Below are positions 13,316-25,655 of a DNA stretch of 64,000 bases, piece by piece. Both the position numbers and the translations under genes were made by a program. Source of the DNA: Tethya wilhelma (taxonomy: Eukaryota; Porifera; Demospongiae; Tethyida; Tethyidae). Each line of letters begins with the position of its first letter. The first letter of the stretch is position 1. The stretch lies in assembly GCA_964030475.1 (NCBI GenBank), contig CAXIPT010000008.1, positions 4,520,517-4,584,516 of the forward strand, read 5' to 3'. Below the pieces are notes generated by a model, which did not search any database, was not told the DNA's origin, and saw only the letters and a program-made list of their open reading frames with translations.

Positions 13316-15988
13316 CATAGACTCTGAAGTTTCAACCTTTACTGGAAAGGAGTTCATTCGCTACCAGCTCAAGAGCATTGCATCAATTCGTCCACTCCGC
13401 CAAGCCACAGACACTCAAACCTACACCACGGCCCAGAACATCATCAGAATGTCATTTGCTACCAAAGAAACCACTGGTACTCTCCTTCAGTTGGGCAACA
13501 CTGACACAAGCATGGAGTATGCTGTACTAGAGGTGCATATTATCATACTCAATACCATATAGCGGGTAGATTGGGTGAGGATTAAATTTGGCGAATTGGA
13601 GAATTATTCTGCAAATCGCCAAATTAAAAATCAGCAAACAGTTTTATATGCATGCACACACATATAAACAATGCAGAATTAATTGCCAAATTTAAAATCA
13701 CTAATCATTCTAAAATGCGAATTCACCAAATTTTAAGCCCGCCAAATTTACCCACCATACGGTATCACTGAATATATTGATATTAGATTCTGGTTATGAA
13801 AGTTATGTGTGGAATAATTAATGACACTATTTGTTTGTACTTTTGTACTGCAGATTGTGAATGTTACATAGACTCCGAAGTTTCAACCTTTACTGGAAAG
13901 GAGTTCATTCGCTACCAGCTCAAGAGCATTGCATCAATTCGCCCACTCCGCCAAGCCACAGACACTCAAACCTACACCACGGCCCAGAACATCATCAGCA
14001 TGTCATTTGCTACCAAACAATCCACTGGAACTCTCCTTCAGTTGGGCAACACCGACACAAGCATGGAGTATGCTGTACTAGAGGTGCATATTATCATACT
14101 CAATACCGTATAGCGGGTAGATTGGGTGAGGATTAAATTTGGCGAATTGGAGAATTATTCTGCAAATCGCCAAATTAAAAATTAGCAAACAGTTTTATAT
14201 GCACGCACATTATAAGCAATGCAGCGTGCAGAATTAAATTGGCATATTTAAAATCACTAATCATGTTAAAATGCAAATTTGTCAAAATTTTAAGCCCACC
14301 AAATTTACCCACTATACGGTATCACTGAATATATTGATATTAGATTCTGGTTATGAAAGTTACATGTGCAATAATTAATGACACTATTTGTTTGTAATTT
14401 TGCATTGCAGATTGTGAATGGATATTTGCAGTTCCGATACAACCTTGGTAGTGGAGAGAGCTTACTTCAAGTCTTCTCCATTTCAGTTACTGATAACATG
14501 TTTCATTCGGTCGTCATTTCAAGAACTGAACAAGCAACGGAAATAATCGTAGATGATTCTTTTGTGAACAGAAGCCTCTCGCCAGGAACAGAAGTAACGT
14601 TAGACATTCCCATTGGATCCATCTATCTTGGCGCTAGTGTGAACAGTCAAGAGGGGACACCAGTGAATGGGTTCTCCGGTTGCATAATGGGAGCAAGGAT
14701 AGATCGCAAAGAACTCCCAGGTGGAGGAGGAGAAAACAGTGACTTTACAACCGTATCGTTTTCAAGTGGCATCAAAGATGGATGTCCAATTGGCTCGCTA
14801 CAAGAGAGTCCCCAACAGATGTCCTACGTGTACATTGTGCTGGGCGTGGGCATAACGGTGTTGGTCATCATAGTTGCAGTGTTTGTGCTGGTGTGTATGC
14901 TAGCTCAATGGGGGTGGAATCAGAACAGGGAGCACAGTGTTACCATCAACCGGAGAAGGGGAGGAGGGGGGGACTCACCAGGACATAACGGATTCTCATG
15001 GCAACCGGCCAGCTACAATATGTCTTCCATGGCCAGTCCACACGGGACTTATAAGACGGCTCTCGATAGTCCAACTGCCGATGAAACGGGATTCAGTCAC
15101 TTTAACTTTGACAATGTATCTTCGGTCATTGCTCCTCCCACTAATGTTCCCACTCCCATTGTACCTGTCACAGATGTACCCGTTTCGGTTACCAGTGACA
15201 CAGACATTGATGAAACTAGCTTTATAGAACGCAGTCCCGAGTCTCGAGCATCGACAAAACGGCACAAGATTATATCTCCTCCAGTGGAAGGCTTTTCACT
15301 CGTCAGTCAATCCAATCCAGGCTACCTTGAAGAGTCGCCCGAGACAGCTCGTAGAGGTACCGGACCCGATCGTGAACCACCTCCTGTTGCCGAGCACTTT
15401 CACATCAGATCTCCATCGGGACAACTGTCGTTGGGATCACTCACGTCTGATGCCACTACACTCCCACCTCCCATTGACGTGAAGGACTTTAGAGCCGTCC
15501 ACAAGCGAGTAGAGGTAGCGAATAATGAAAACGAAAATGCCAATATGGATGAAGTGAAACACTACAAGGAGGAAGGTGATTATGAACCGTTAGGATCGCT
15601 GGGTTCACTTTTGGATTTTCTAAGAGACGCTGAAAAGGAGCCAACCGATGAGATTCTTATTTCAAACGACAAAGAAGGCCGTCCAGTTCAGCAAGTGTCA
15701 GCTAATGAGGAAGAAATGAACACTGACATATCAATGGGAGAGCACAGTAGTTCTCAAGAGAATCTGATAGAAGACAAGAATAGGAGAAATACTTCATTGC
15801 GAGCTAGTCAGAGAAACAAGCTTAGGACTACAAAAGAATCAAGAAGTACTTCATCGTCAAAGAAAGTACCGTTGATTTCTCAGGCCTATCGGCCCGGTCA
15901 GATGAAATCGACCAACATTCTTGAGAGATTTCACAACGAGATGTTTGGTCACAGACCAACACCCATAGAGACTTCAGCACTAGTATAA
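1..15988 (+). CDS. Fat-like giant cadherin with EGF and laminin-G modules (5' truncated)
   Basis: Single-pass adhesion receptor of the Fat-like cadherin type. The frame is open from the window edge, so the N-terminus lies upstream. Exons: 1-12335, 12414-12490, 12952-13247, then either 13321-13532 or 13854-14083, then 14411-15988; all joins keep phase. I count about 36 cadherin-repeat boundaries of the DxNDNxP type in the first exon (about 4110 codons), some degenerate. A cysteine-rich stretch and an EGF (about 11945-12050) follow, then laminin-G 1 (12055-13110), an EGF (13135-13245), laminin-G 2 (exon 4 to about 14790), a membrane span (about 14832-14910) and a tail of about 350 residues ending SALV. 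Known: Fat cadherins bind in trans through calcium-dependent repeats and signal through the tail. The repeat number and EGF/laminin-G order fit Fat4-like proteins. Orthology is inferred. Confidence 0.93.
12512..12733. mobile_element. MITE-like inverted-repeat element, family 1
   Basis: An element of about 220 bp in intron 2 of cadherin 1. The left end reads TACCCTGTAGCACAAAAT and the right end is its approximate inverse, ATTTTTGTGCTATATATACGGTA. The interior is AT-rich with ATTGGCGGATTT-type subrepeats on both strands and no coding capacity. A second copy lies at 35535-35737. This looks like a non-autonomous DNA transposon; the superfamily is not assigned. Confidence 0.7.
13268..13313 (+). 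repeat. (CA)n microsatellite abutting exon copy A
   Basis: An uninterrupted CA run that ends within a few bases of the TACATAG acceptor of exon copy A, replacing a normal polypyrimidine tract. Confidence 0.95.
13321..13532 (+). other. Duplicated laminin-G exon, copy A
   Basis: A 212-nt exon of cadherin 1, entered in phase 1 and left in phase 0, encoding the start of laminin-G 2. Its acceptor TACATAG directly follows a (CA)n tract. It begins with DSEVSTF and ends with YAVLE before a GTGCAT donor. Copy B downstream is nearly identical. The two differ at a few residues, for example [11 protein letters not shown] in A and [11 protein letters not shown] in B. Confidence 0.8.
13553..13764. mobile_element. 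MITE-like element, family 2, copy in first duplicated intron
   Basis: Left end TACCATATAGCGGGTA; right end inverse TACCCACCATACGGTA. Inner inverted motifs are AATTTGGCGAATT and AATTCACCAAATT. About 212 bp, noncoding, and contained within the tandemly duplicated unit. Confidence 0.7.
13854..14083 (+). other. Duplicated laminin-G exon, copy B
   Basis: A 230-nt exon, 18 nt longer than copy A at its 5' end, with the same entry and exit phases (1 to 0). The extra codons read DCECYI. Its acceptor (CTGCAG) and first 10 nt (ATTGTGAATG) match the acceptor and start of the next exon at 14411, so the duplication placed a copy of the downstream acceptor in front of it. Joining A directly to B would break the frame, so a transcript can use only one of them. 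Confidence 0.8.
14104..14321. mobile_element. MITE-like element, family 2, copy in second duplicated intron
   Basis: Left end TACCGTATAGCGGGTA; right end TACCCACTATACGGTA. It occupies the same place in the second copy of the unit as 13553-13764 does in the first, so the insertion predates the duplication. Confidence 0.7.
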
Positions 15989-16146
15989 GCTAGTACAGCA
16001 GCAGCTGTTTTTGTAATTTTTTTTGTTTTTTTTTCTTTAAAAAATTTAATATTATAGTCACACACTGATACATCAGCAAGCAGTTTGCACTTAAATTTCT
16101 TAATACATTGTTTTTACACCATCAGATTCATGTTATTATTATGTAC

Positions 16147-16165
16147 AATAAATATTATAAATAAA
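16147..16165 (+). terminator. Poly(A) signals of cadherin 1
   Basis: Two AATAAA hexamers (16147-16152 and 16160-16165) about 160-180 nt after the stop codon, following a T-rich tract at about 16013-16037. They precede the convergent EXPERA gene, whose stop is at 16206. Confidence 0.6.
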
Positions 16166-16205
16166 GTTTCAAACCTACAATAAAACTTAATACAATAACA
16201 GTAGT

Positions 16206-17060
16206 CTACTTGGTCTTCTCTTTTGGCCTGTAATTCTTCAGTATTCTCTGAATATGGTAGCCATAATAAAGAAGGATGAGACCTGGGAACACCAACCAAC
16301 AGCCATTGGGGATCAGAAACAGAAAGATGAACTGCATCCAATCTAAATGCCCAACTAGATGTGCTCCATTGCACGGTGCTGTGTATTGTGCCATGTAGAT
16401 GGTAGTCTTCCAGAAAGTGAGTGAACTGACAAAAAATCCACACAGCAGTGCTCCTCTGTTCTTATTGATTAGCTGCATGGCATAATATATCATGGTCAAG
16501 AAAAATGTTCACATTGACGAATTACACACACACACAGATAATAGTTCTAGCTGCATGACATTGTACAACAGTATTATACCAGTGTTAAAGTAGCCAAGTT
16601 CAGACAAACTTCAACTAGATTCAACCTGCATGTTCAACAAACATGCAGAGATGAAATCGAGTGTTCGCTATTCCATCCCTTATGCCTTCCCCACACCCAA
16701 CACCATGCATTCAACTGTACCATGACTGGGCCAGTCCAAACGAGTCCTCCAGATCAGCATATCTTGTGTCGACCCACATGTACAACTCATCTGCAGACAC
16801 ACAAGCACTCATCAATGCAACTAGTGATGCTTAATCTATTTTTTTTTCCTCTTTTTTTTTCTTACAAGGTTTCCATATGAAGTGAAGGTCACCCCCTGGC
16901 ATGCTTCTTGGTCGCAGGAGAACAAAGAAGGTATCCCAAATAACCACCACTGAGGCAACAGCAAACCACAGCACTACTAATCTGAGGGAATAGAGATAAT
17001 AATATTATAAATTGAATTAGCCACACACAGAGCCACACACTTTAATCACCTTGACTCCAT
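16206..17060 (-). CDS. EXPERA-domain (emopamil-binding-like) membrane protein
   Basis: A small multi-pass membrane protein of about 165 residues. Exons on the minus strand: 17060-17050, 16981-16866, 16790-16721, 16625-16580 and 16472-16206; every join is in phase. The first coding exon has only 11 nt (MES plus two bases of the next codon). Visible family features are a first hydrophobic segment ending IWD, then FVLLRPRSMPGGDL, the acidic DLEDSFGLAQSWLNLVE stretch, and a last hydrophobic block with FLIPNGCWLVFPG. The tail is lysine-rich (YRPKEKTK) and could act as an ER-retention-like signal. EXPERA proteins include EBP sterol isomerase, sigma-2/TMEM97 and TM6SF. This one matches none of these clearly, so substrate and enzymatic activity are unknown. 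It is divergent from cadherin 2, with 229 bp between start codons. Confidence 0.82.
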
Positions 17061-17289
17061 CTTCATTCATATGTAATCTCCGCCCTCTTATTCTCTACAA
17101 GCTCCACCTCCTACTTGTAATTATTACATTCTTTTCATGTATCCGAGGTTACATTATTATTCATAATTTTTGCCTAGTTAGCGAAATTCCTAACCACTTC
17201 ATGCAAACGCAAATAAAAATTACCTTGCAAGCACATTTTTTCAGTAAATTATTGCATGCAGTAAGTGTGTTGCAGTGACGAGCACAATC
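17061..17289. promoter_or_regulatory. Divergent promoter region, EXPERA gene / cadherin 2
   Basis: Only 229 bp separate the two start codons, which point away from each other, so both promoters or one bidirectional promoter must lie here or in the 5' UTRs. I see no clear TATA box. Assignment rests on position only. Confidence 0.5.
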
Positions 17290-20200
17290 ATGGCAAGACC
17301 GAGTGCTATCTCAAGATTGAAACTCTTGCTCTGTGCTGTAATTGCACTTTCTGGCTCTCTGAGAGCTGAACGAGTGTTCACAGTTGTTGAAGGACCACCA
17401 GCAAATCAGATCGTGGGTCAAGTACATGAGAGTGGAGGAACTGACTACACGTAAGTCAGCTTGTCAGCTAGGCAGTTGCACCAAATAAAAGTGTTAGAAA
17501 TAGACTAATCCCATTTTTCTGACTAGTTGTGCACAACTATGATTTTTTATATTATGATATTGTGCTCAGTCAGTTTTGGGTTCTTGCACACTGATCTATG
17601 TAACTTCTATGCTTTATTAAACTTATGCAGGTTCTCTTCTAACAGTCCATGTGCAACAAACTTCACAATAGATTCAGCAACAAGCATCATTCGAACTGTT
17701 GGTTCCTTGGACAGGGAGGTGGTGTATGTGGCTGATCGAACTGACTACATTACATGTATCGTTTCATTTACACGAGATGATTTCGGAACACCTGATCTAG
17801 AGTCAGTCACCATTCGAATTTTGGACATCAACGATGATATTCCAAGGTTCGCAGGCCTCTCTAATCCTTACTATTTGCACATTGTTGAAAATCTCAACCC
17901 TCCATCACCAATATTGGCCCTCACTCCAAGAGATTACGACAGTGGAAGTAATGGTTCAGTGTCATTCAATATCATCTCTGGGAATGATAGAGAATTCTTC
18001 TCCATTGGGCGGGTACAAGGAGACAGTCTCAATTCAACGAAACGAGTCATCTACCTCAACGATTTCCTAGACTATGAATCACTTCCTGAGAAATTCTTTA
18101 ACCTGACGATCAACATTTCAGACATGGGAAGACCACAACTCTTCCAGCTGCAGGTAATCAACATTGCAGTGAATAACTCCCCTGACGAATCACCAACTTT
18201 TCCCACAAGTATGTTCATGTTTAACATTTCTGAAGAGCACCCTACTGGTCCTGAGCATTCCTTTGGTAACGTTACAGCTAATAACATCAATCAGGTCCAT
18301 GAAGGAACAATATTTTATTCCATCCTCTACGAAAACACTGTTCCCACTGAGCACCAGTTCTTTGCAGTCGTCCAAGACACAGGAGAAATCTATCTAAAGG
18401 GGCCCGTAGACATTGATGATGTGACTATAAATGCTCTCTTTCCTTATACATTCAGAGTGAGAGCCTTCAATCCTGGCATCAATGGGTACGAGTCTGCCTC
18501 TGTGACTGTTATTGTGCAGAATGTGAACGACAATCCACCACGAATCACTTGCAGCTCGCAGAATGGTTTTTCCTGCCCTCATGAGAATGCTAACCATCTG
18601 GAGTGGACTCTACTCGAAAACAGTATCACAGATTATTTTGAAGTGGGTCACTTTGTAATAAATGCTGGAGATTTGGATGCAGCCACTAACAATATATCTG
18701 TTACCAGTAATCCTACTATTATTCTCGACCATTTCAATATCTTCGATAATTTAATTGTGGCAATTGATCAGAATCTTGACAGAGAAGCGACCCCTAATAT
18801 TACCATCACAATTACAGCTTACGAACCAAACTTATCAGGAACGGCAACCATTTTCATTCAAGTTGAAGATGTAAACGACAACTCTCCCACGTTTCTGCAT
18901 GAGTCTTATCAGACACAAATATCGGACAGGACACCAGTGGGTAAGGTTGTCACTACTGTGACTGCTGTTGATCCAGACAGGGGAGAGAACGGCACGGTGT
19001 TTTATTCCATCACAAATGTTGACAAAAGTGTTGCCCAAAACTGGTTTGAGATTTTGGAAAGAACCGGCGAAATCTCGGTGTCTTCTTCGGAGATTGATTA
19101 CAACTCTGTTAATGGTAGGGTTGTACTCACTGTCACGGCAACAGACAATGGTGTTGAGCACTTTTCAAACTCCACGTATGTCACAATAGATATCTCTCCC
19201 ATTGTCACATTTACGCCTGCCTCTTATCTCGAATTCAAGAATCTGAGCATTGACGTGACTAGCCAAAGCTTCTCACCAATCTACATTGAGTTTAGAACTA
19301 CGCAATCTAATGGACTGTTGCTATTTCAACCCGGCTCCCAAAATGATTCATTTGGTCTTTGGTTGGAGGATGGCCGCGTCCACTGTTGGTTTGAGAATGG
19401 TGTTGATGTGTGTGAGGATGGGATGTCTACTATTGAGAGCGTCCACAACAATGAATGGCATTCTGTTTCCTTGGATAGAAGTCCTGAAGTAAGTTAATTC
19501 TCTGTGTTTGTAAATTGTTAAAGTTTGTGTTGGCAACAAGCAAAAGTTTGTATTTTAAGCAGGATGTAATGGCCATTGTGGCTGTGATTGACCTTTAATT
19601 GATGTTATGTGTTCTTTCAAAAGACAAAATGAGTCCTATGGGTAGCCAAGCTTTTGATAAAAATAAAAATTTTTTTTAAATCAGTTTGTGATTACGCCAT
19701 CATCATCATGTGTACAAGCCACCCTGGTCCTATACATACAAGTATACCTAATGGTCTTAAAACGTGACTAAGGGTAAAGTACCCTTATCGTGATGTATCA
19801 CCAGTGCTATGTGTGGGCATTTCCTGATGCTAGTAGATCAGAATATGATCTACACAGATCTCCACGTGTAGGACTAGCACCCGAGGTCTGTGGGAGGAAG
19901 CTTAGAGTACACTGGGTTATCCGGGCCATGACTAATTTTGTATAGGCTATAATAGCTCACATGTGAATTATAGAATTCTCTTAAGTTTAATCATCATGCA
20001 CCAGCTGTCCGTAGGATGGAAGAACTTATTGTAGGCTCTTGTCTGTGTAATCAATGATTAACCTTGCATTCTTGTGAGGGATTTCTGGTTATGATTTTCA
20101 TTAAAACTCGGTCTTGTGAGCTCATTTGAATATTCAAAGTTGACCACTTATATAAGTCCATAAAAATACATGCTACAGCCTATAGCTGCATGTGCTCTCT

Positions 20201-23200
20201 TGTTGGAGATATAGTGTATGATATTCATAAGGTGTTCAGGCCCTTAGGCTAAACAAATACATTGGTGGCCACAGCCATAAACATTGTGAAATCATATTCT
20301 GCACATGTGGTCACAAACCAAACTGGATTGTTTTGTGTGGAGTGCACACTGTACACAAGCTCATTAGAACCACTTGGTGGTCAAGCTTTACTACCAAGAA
20401 GCATCTTATTTCCTCTCAAATGGTGAGACCAACTCCCACTCAAGCCTTCTTGAATGTGGCACAAAGTTTACTATCCACCTACATTTTGGTCTATACTGGT
20501 GGCTTTTCATTTTGGCACTTTGATTCAAGATTTGTAGAATATCCACTTCCTTTGGACTGAACCACTTTCGTAAAAAATTAAAGCTTGCCTCTTTAATGGG
20601 ATATCCACCCACCTTCTCTTTGTGTGTGAGGATGTTGGTTTGAATAGGACCAACTGGGATAACATTTTGAACCTCTCTTGGCCAGTCAGTATCTAAACTA
20701 TGTGGCAATTGCTTGTGTAAACACTAGCCTCTCCCTCAACTCATTATACCTTTTCAGAGGCTGGATTCTGCACATAGTGTGATATTGGACTGGTTGTGTT
20801 TGCATGGAAAAAGAATTTGGAGTACGTGGCTGGCAAAAGTAATTGTATTTTTTGTCTTATCTTGTACATACAGTCTGGGAACTTGGTTCTGTCTGTGTGG
20901 CTGACTGATTTTCAAGAGACAAGTCGAACTGGCAGACTGCTTGCTTCATCACTAGCCAGGTAAGCTAGGGAGTGAAGTAATGATGATTAAGGATGTTTTT
21001 GTTGCAAAATGCAACCCCCAAATTATACAATATCAAACATATGGGGTTTCTCAGGTTAAGTGTGCTGTTGGTATAACTGATTATTATCAACTGTTTGTAC
21101 TAATATTGTTTCACTCAAAACAAACTTTGTCAATTACTGGTAACCATCCTTCCAATTATCGCTAACCAGACCACTTATGGAAGTACCTCAGTGTGTTGAT
21201 GTAATAACACCTTTCTCTCCACCCCCTCAAATCAAATACAGCTGCTCTTTTTGCATGTGTCAGACTGTATGTGTACACACATTGCTCCTCATTATGCTCA
21301 TTTCTAGTGGCTTCGTGCATCTAGCTCTAAAAATCAAAACCTTTGAGGTTTCTTAAATGGAGCGAAAGTTTTCAGAATTACTGGAATCGGGTGACAACAT
21401 ACTTTTGGTCGATTGAATAAGTCTGTGCCAAAGGCTCTAGTACTATGTGGTTTGGCTAACTAGTGTTCAAACATTCTGAATCACTGTGCCAGTGTATGTC
21501 GAGTTAAGCCAGCTATCTGTGGCAAAATGTTTTGAGGTATGCGCCATTTGATGTTGCCTTGTCCTCCCCCACTGGTTGGTCATTTGCTGAAGTGATAGGA
21601 TTAGCAACCCTTTTCTTTTTTATTTAGCATAAGTTTAAACTGTGTATGTTTGTGACAAGATGCAGTCGTATCCAAACACCTTGCCAGAGGGCACTAAAGT
21701 GTCCAATTATACCAGCAAATGGACATTGATCTTGCATATCCCAGATGTCAGCATACGAAAAGTTAGACACTTTATAGCAGTTAATTTTTCATGTGATATG
21801 TTGATCTGCAACCAGTAAGTGAGTAGTTCTGAGTTCCAGCTAATTTCAAAATAATAGCATGTAGTATTGAACAACTTTCTGCATTAGCTAAATTTATGTA
21901 AAGGGGATCGAAAATTAAGGGAAGTGGGGAAATTTCAACTCTTTGGAAAGATCTTAAATCAGAAACTTTTTGTAGTACGAGGAAAAAAAGTATATATATG
22001 TTTTTCCCTTATTGGCCTCAGTTATTGTTTCTTGTGAGATTGGGAGATAGATGGTCTGGTCAGAGGGTGTGGGACTAGGCTCAGGGATGGTACCTTACTT
22101 CAGACTAAATAGGAAATGTTTGTCATTTTGAAACGTCTATTTTCAGTCTCTGTCGCAACAACAAATGCCTGTAGTGATGGTAAGAATTTATACACCTATT
22201 CTTTGTGTGCTTTGTTATCCATCTTTGAGCTAATCTTTTGACCATAATCTTGGAGATAAAACTTCAAATTGTACTGACATTGCTGGACCATGACTGGTAG
22301 TTTGTGTAGCATTGGGTTATGGCTAATCTGCAGCCACTTAGTGGCCAAGAGAGTCATACAAGTGTGACAGAGATAAGCCTTATTTGCTCACCACATGTAA
22401 GGTACCAGACATGACATGTTACTTGCATGCATGCTTACATGTGTTACTGCATGGTGCAAGTCACATACTTGCACTCTAAACCATTGGTAGTAAACATAAG
22501 TTCTCCAGACACTACAGAAATGCAGCAGCACACACAGAGTATACAAACACATGGTGAGTTATTTTAGCTGCTCTGAATCTTAGCTCCCCAGATCTCTGAG
22601 TTTTTATAACTACAAGCACCATCTTTACATCTGCATATTCTACAATTAGTACTAATTTGGGGGGCAAATTCATCTGTATCAGAGTAGAGCTCAAATTTTC
22701 CCATAAATTACCAGTCACTACACCCTCTATGGAAAACATATTCTGGACTCTGAGAATGTGTGCACCCATCAACAGAAGCTCTCTCTGCTGTGATTCTATT
22801 CAACCCTCACTCCTCACGACACATCATTGCATCTTGTACCTTAAAAATTCCTTTATTACATGCACCCATCTTGTACCTTAAAAATTCCTTTATTACATGC
22901 ACCATGGTTGAGATATAAAATTGGATTCTGTCACTTGGCAACGATAGGTGTATCTATATCAACCACACATGTGCAAACAGCTCCTGTTCACTGAGCACCT
23001 TGTGATGTAAGACTGCACCCAAAACACTCTGGATAATATCACTACTAGTAGACAGCTCATAGCCAGCACACTCTCTAGCAGTCTCTATATATATAGACGA
23101 AAACAGAATTGTACACAACACACAAACGTGATAAATTGAGCGTTGACAGCACAGGACCAAGCATCTAAGATAGCCTATATCACTACTCGTAGACAGCTCA

Positions 23201-25618
23201 TAGCCAACACGCTCTCTAGCAGTCTCTAGACAAAAACAGAATGGTACACAACACACAAACATGATAAATTGAGCAATATATAGTTGACAGCACAGGACCA
23301 AGCATCTAAGATAGCCTATACCAGTCATCAAATTTTGCCTCATCTTTCCCTTTATACTTTATCCATGGAGGCTGTTGGTTTGTTGTTGTTATCTGGCTGG
23401 TAGGCTGAGTTGTGTGCAAAGGTGACTATATCCCTTGAACCTGAACCTGGCTAGCATACTTTATTATGTAATGCAGCTTTATAGCTCAAGTTTAGCTGTA
23501 AACAAAATTACTGGCATTCCAAAGTTCTTCATATTCCAATGATTTAGAGTACATATTTCACACTTTAGTGCACCCAATGATTAAATCGGACTGCCTTTCT
23601 ACAGTGCTGCAATAACAGCTAATGGAGACTGCATTCAGAGAAAAGTTTTGACAGTTTGTGACTAAAACGACTAATTATACCTCCTTTTCTGTGAGATGCA
23701 AACTCTTTGTTGGTTCTTAGGGTGTGAAGTTCCCCCGATGACTGGTTAGTTCATTCTACTGGCATGTAGTGGAATGTTGTCTGTTCAAACAGTGCACACC
23801 AACCACCTGCACCTGTGTAAATCTTCACCGTGGGACGAAACAGAGAGGAATGACCGTCTGAGGGTGATTAGGAGATCGAACAAACAAACAGGTGTAATGT
23901 GACGTCACCATACGTATGTGCTCATGCAGCTCGGGCCCAATTCACTGACTGCATTTGAATATTTTTTTATAGTTTGGCACATTTTGGATTTAACTGTGTA
24001 GCAGATGAGAGTGTGTGAATGTTTAAATCACTTGTTACTGTCACACACCTTATTGTATAATCTTATGTTGTCGCTTCACGCTGGCTGGCTAGATTATTTA
24101 AGAAATTTCCAACAAATATTTGTGCATGTGTGTGTCCTCACTCCCTCTTTCTGTGTGTGTGCAAGTGGCTGTGTCAACGCATGGTTGTTTTTTGCATCCG
24201 CCACCTACCTTGAGTCTTGTTTTGAGAGGCGTCCCAGTTCTTCTCCTCTCTCGGGCCTCCACTGGAGATTGACCAATGGTGTGCACCAATGCTAATGCAC
24301 TTTCAATGACCCGTGACATTAGGACATTGAATAAGTGGTACATACACACATAAACTAGTACACGAATTATTCTGTGATGTAGAAGCTAGATGATGCAGGA
24401 CTTGTTTTGCATGTAACTAAGAGACGCGACACTCCTCCACTTTGATTCAAACTGGCACCGTACCTTCATGCTCGATAGATGCGACCTCTAGTCGGTGCTT
24501 GTGGTTTAATTGTTATTCACATTTTAATGAAGAGAGAAACCCCTATTATTAGAACAAGGAATGGACTCTTTGGAATTATCACTTTATCTCCAGGCTCTAG
24601 TCAAACTCTAGGGAAAATGCTCCTCTATCGGTCGATCATCATTATGTCAAATGGTTCCCACCCTCTCCCACACGCTTATCCCAACAGTTCTACTCGTACA
24701 CTTTTACACCACCTGTCATATCTCTAGCGCTGCATGAGAAAGAACACTTCCCCCTTTGCTCCTACGAAACCCCAAACTCCAAGCTCTATAGTGGTCCAAG
24801 ATGTAGGCATGTACTATTATACCCAGTGCAGTTTTAACACCAAAGAGATCTGCTCTGATAGTGCAGGTATCATGTTTACAGAAGCCATTGGTGGTCAGGA
24901 GATAGGTCATGGGGAGGCACACAGGTTTGAACTCATCCCACACAATTAATTGCAACCACTGCCAGGAGGTGTGGCTTCATTTGCCTGAGGGGATCCGAAA
25001 CATAATCATGCAAAATTAATTATAACTATACATGTACAAAACCAGTCTAATCGAGCTGACCTTCTGGCCATCTTACATATCAGGATGTAAGCTGGTTGTT
25101 TCTAGCACCATTTACTGGAAAGCTACAATTTGCAGCAAAACAGATCTTTCTGGCAATAGTAATCTGATACTCTGCAAGGAATTGCTAAATTTGACCAGTG
25201 CATGTAATTATATGTCCTGTGTATACATACGTGTGTACTGTTGGGCATTTCTTCCTATTCATTAAATTAGTACTACTAATGATTTAATTGATCGTGGACT
25301 AATGTAATAGTAACATACAGTGGAAGTGTACACAACATCTGTTTACGGTGTGTGAACTTCAGTGTCTCTTCTCAAACCTTGTTAGCACGTGAAGAATGTC
25401 CTTGCATCTGGCATGCACTCATGCATGCATGCATGGGCTGCCATGTTTGTGTTGTCCTCTAGAGGATTGTTATGCATGCCATACTCAATGGACCGATGGT
25501 AATTGTTGGTTTGGAGCTTTTGAGCCATTTAATGTAGAATCTGGTGAATACCACACTGTGATAATATACTCACACTATAGTGTTTTGATGCAGCTGCACA
25601 CATACCAACTCACTCACA

Positions 25619-25655
<37 letters not shown>

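Larger units (their letters stand above)
13314..14420 (+). repeat. Tandem duplication of about 0.55 kb (exon plus intron)
   Basis: Two direct copies, about 13314-13863 and 13865-14420. Each contains the laminin-G exon, the following intron with its inverted-repeat element, the splice acceptor and the first 10 nt of the next exon. Exon positions are offset by 551 nt. Identity looks very high in exon and intron, with small indels near 14220. The event looks recent; an assembly artefact from two haplotypes is possible. Confidence 0.88.

Noticed and set aside
22954..23343. 129-codon minus-strand frame with an internal repeat (GYLRCLVLCC)
   Set aside because: The repetition comes from a 140-bp tandem DNA duplication in an intron; no protein family or splice support.
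24734..24949. Possible exon or small gene in the cadherin 2 intron
   Set aside because: No hydrophobic, domain or splice-phase evidence.
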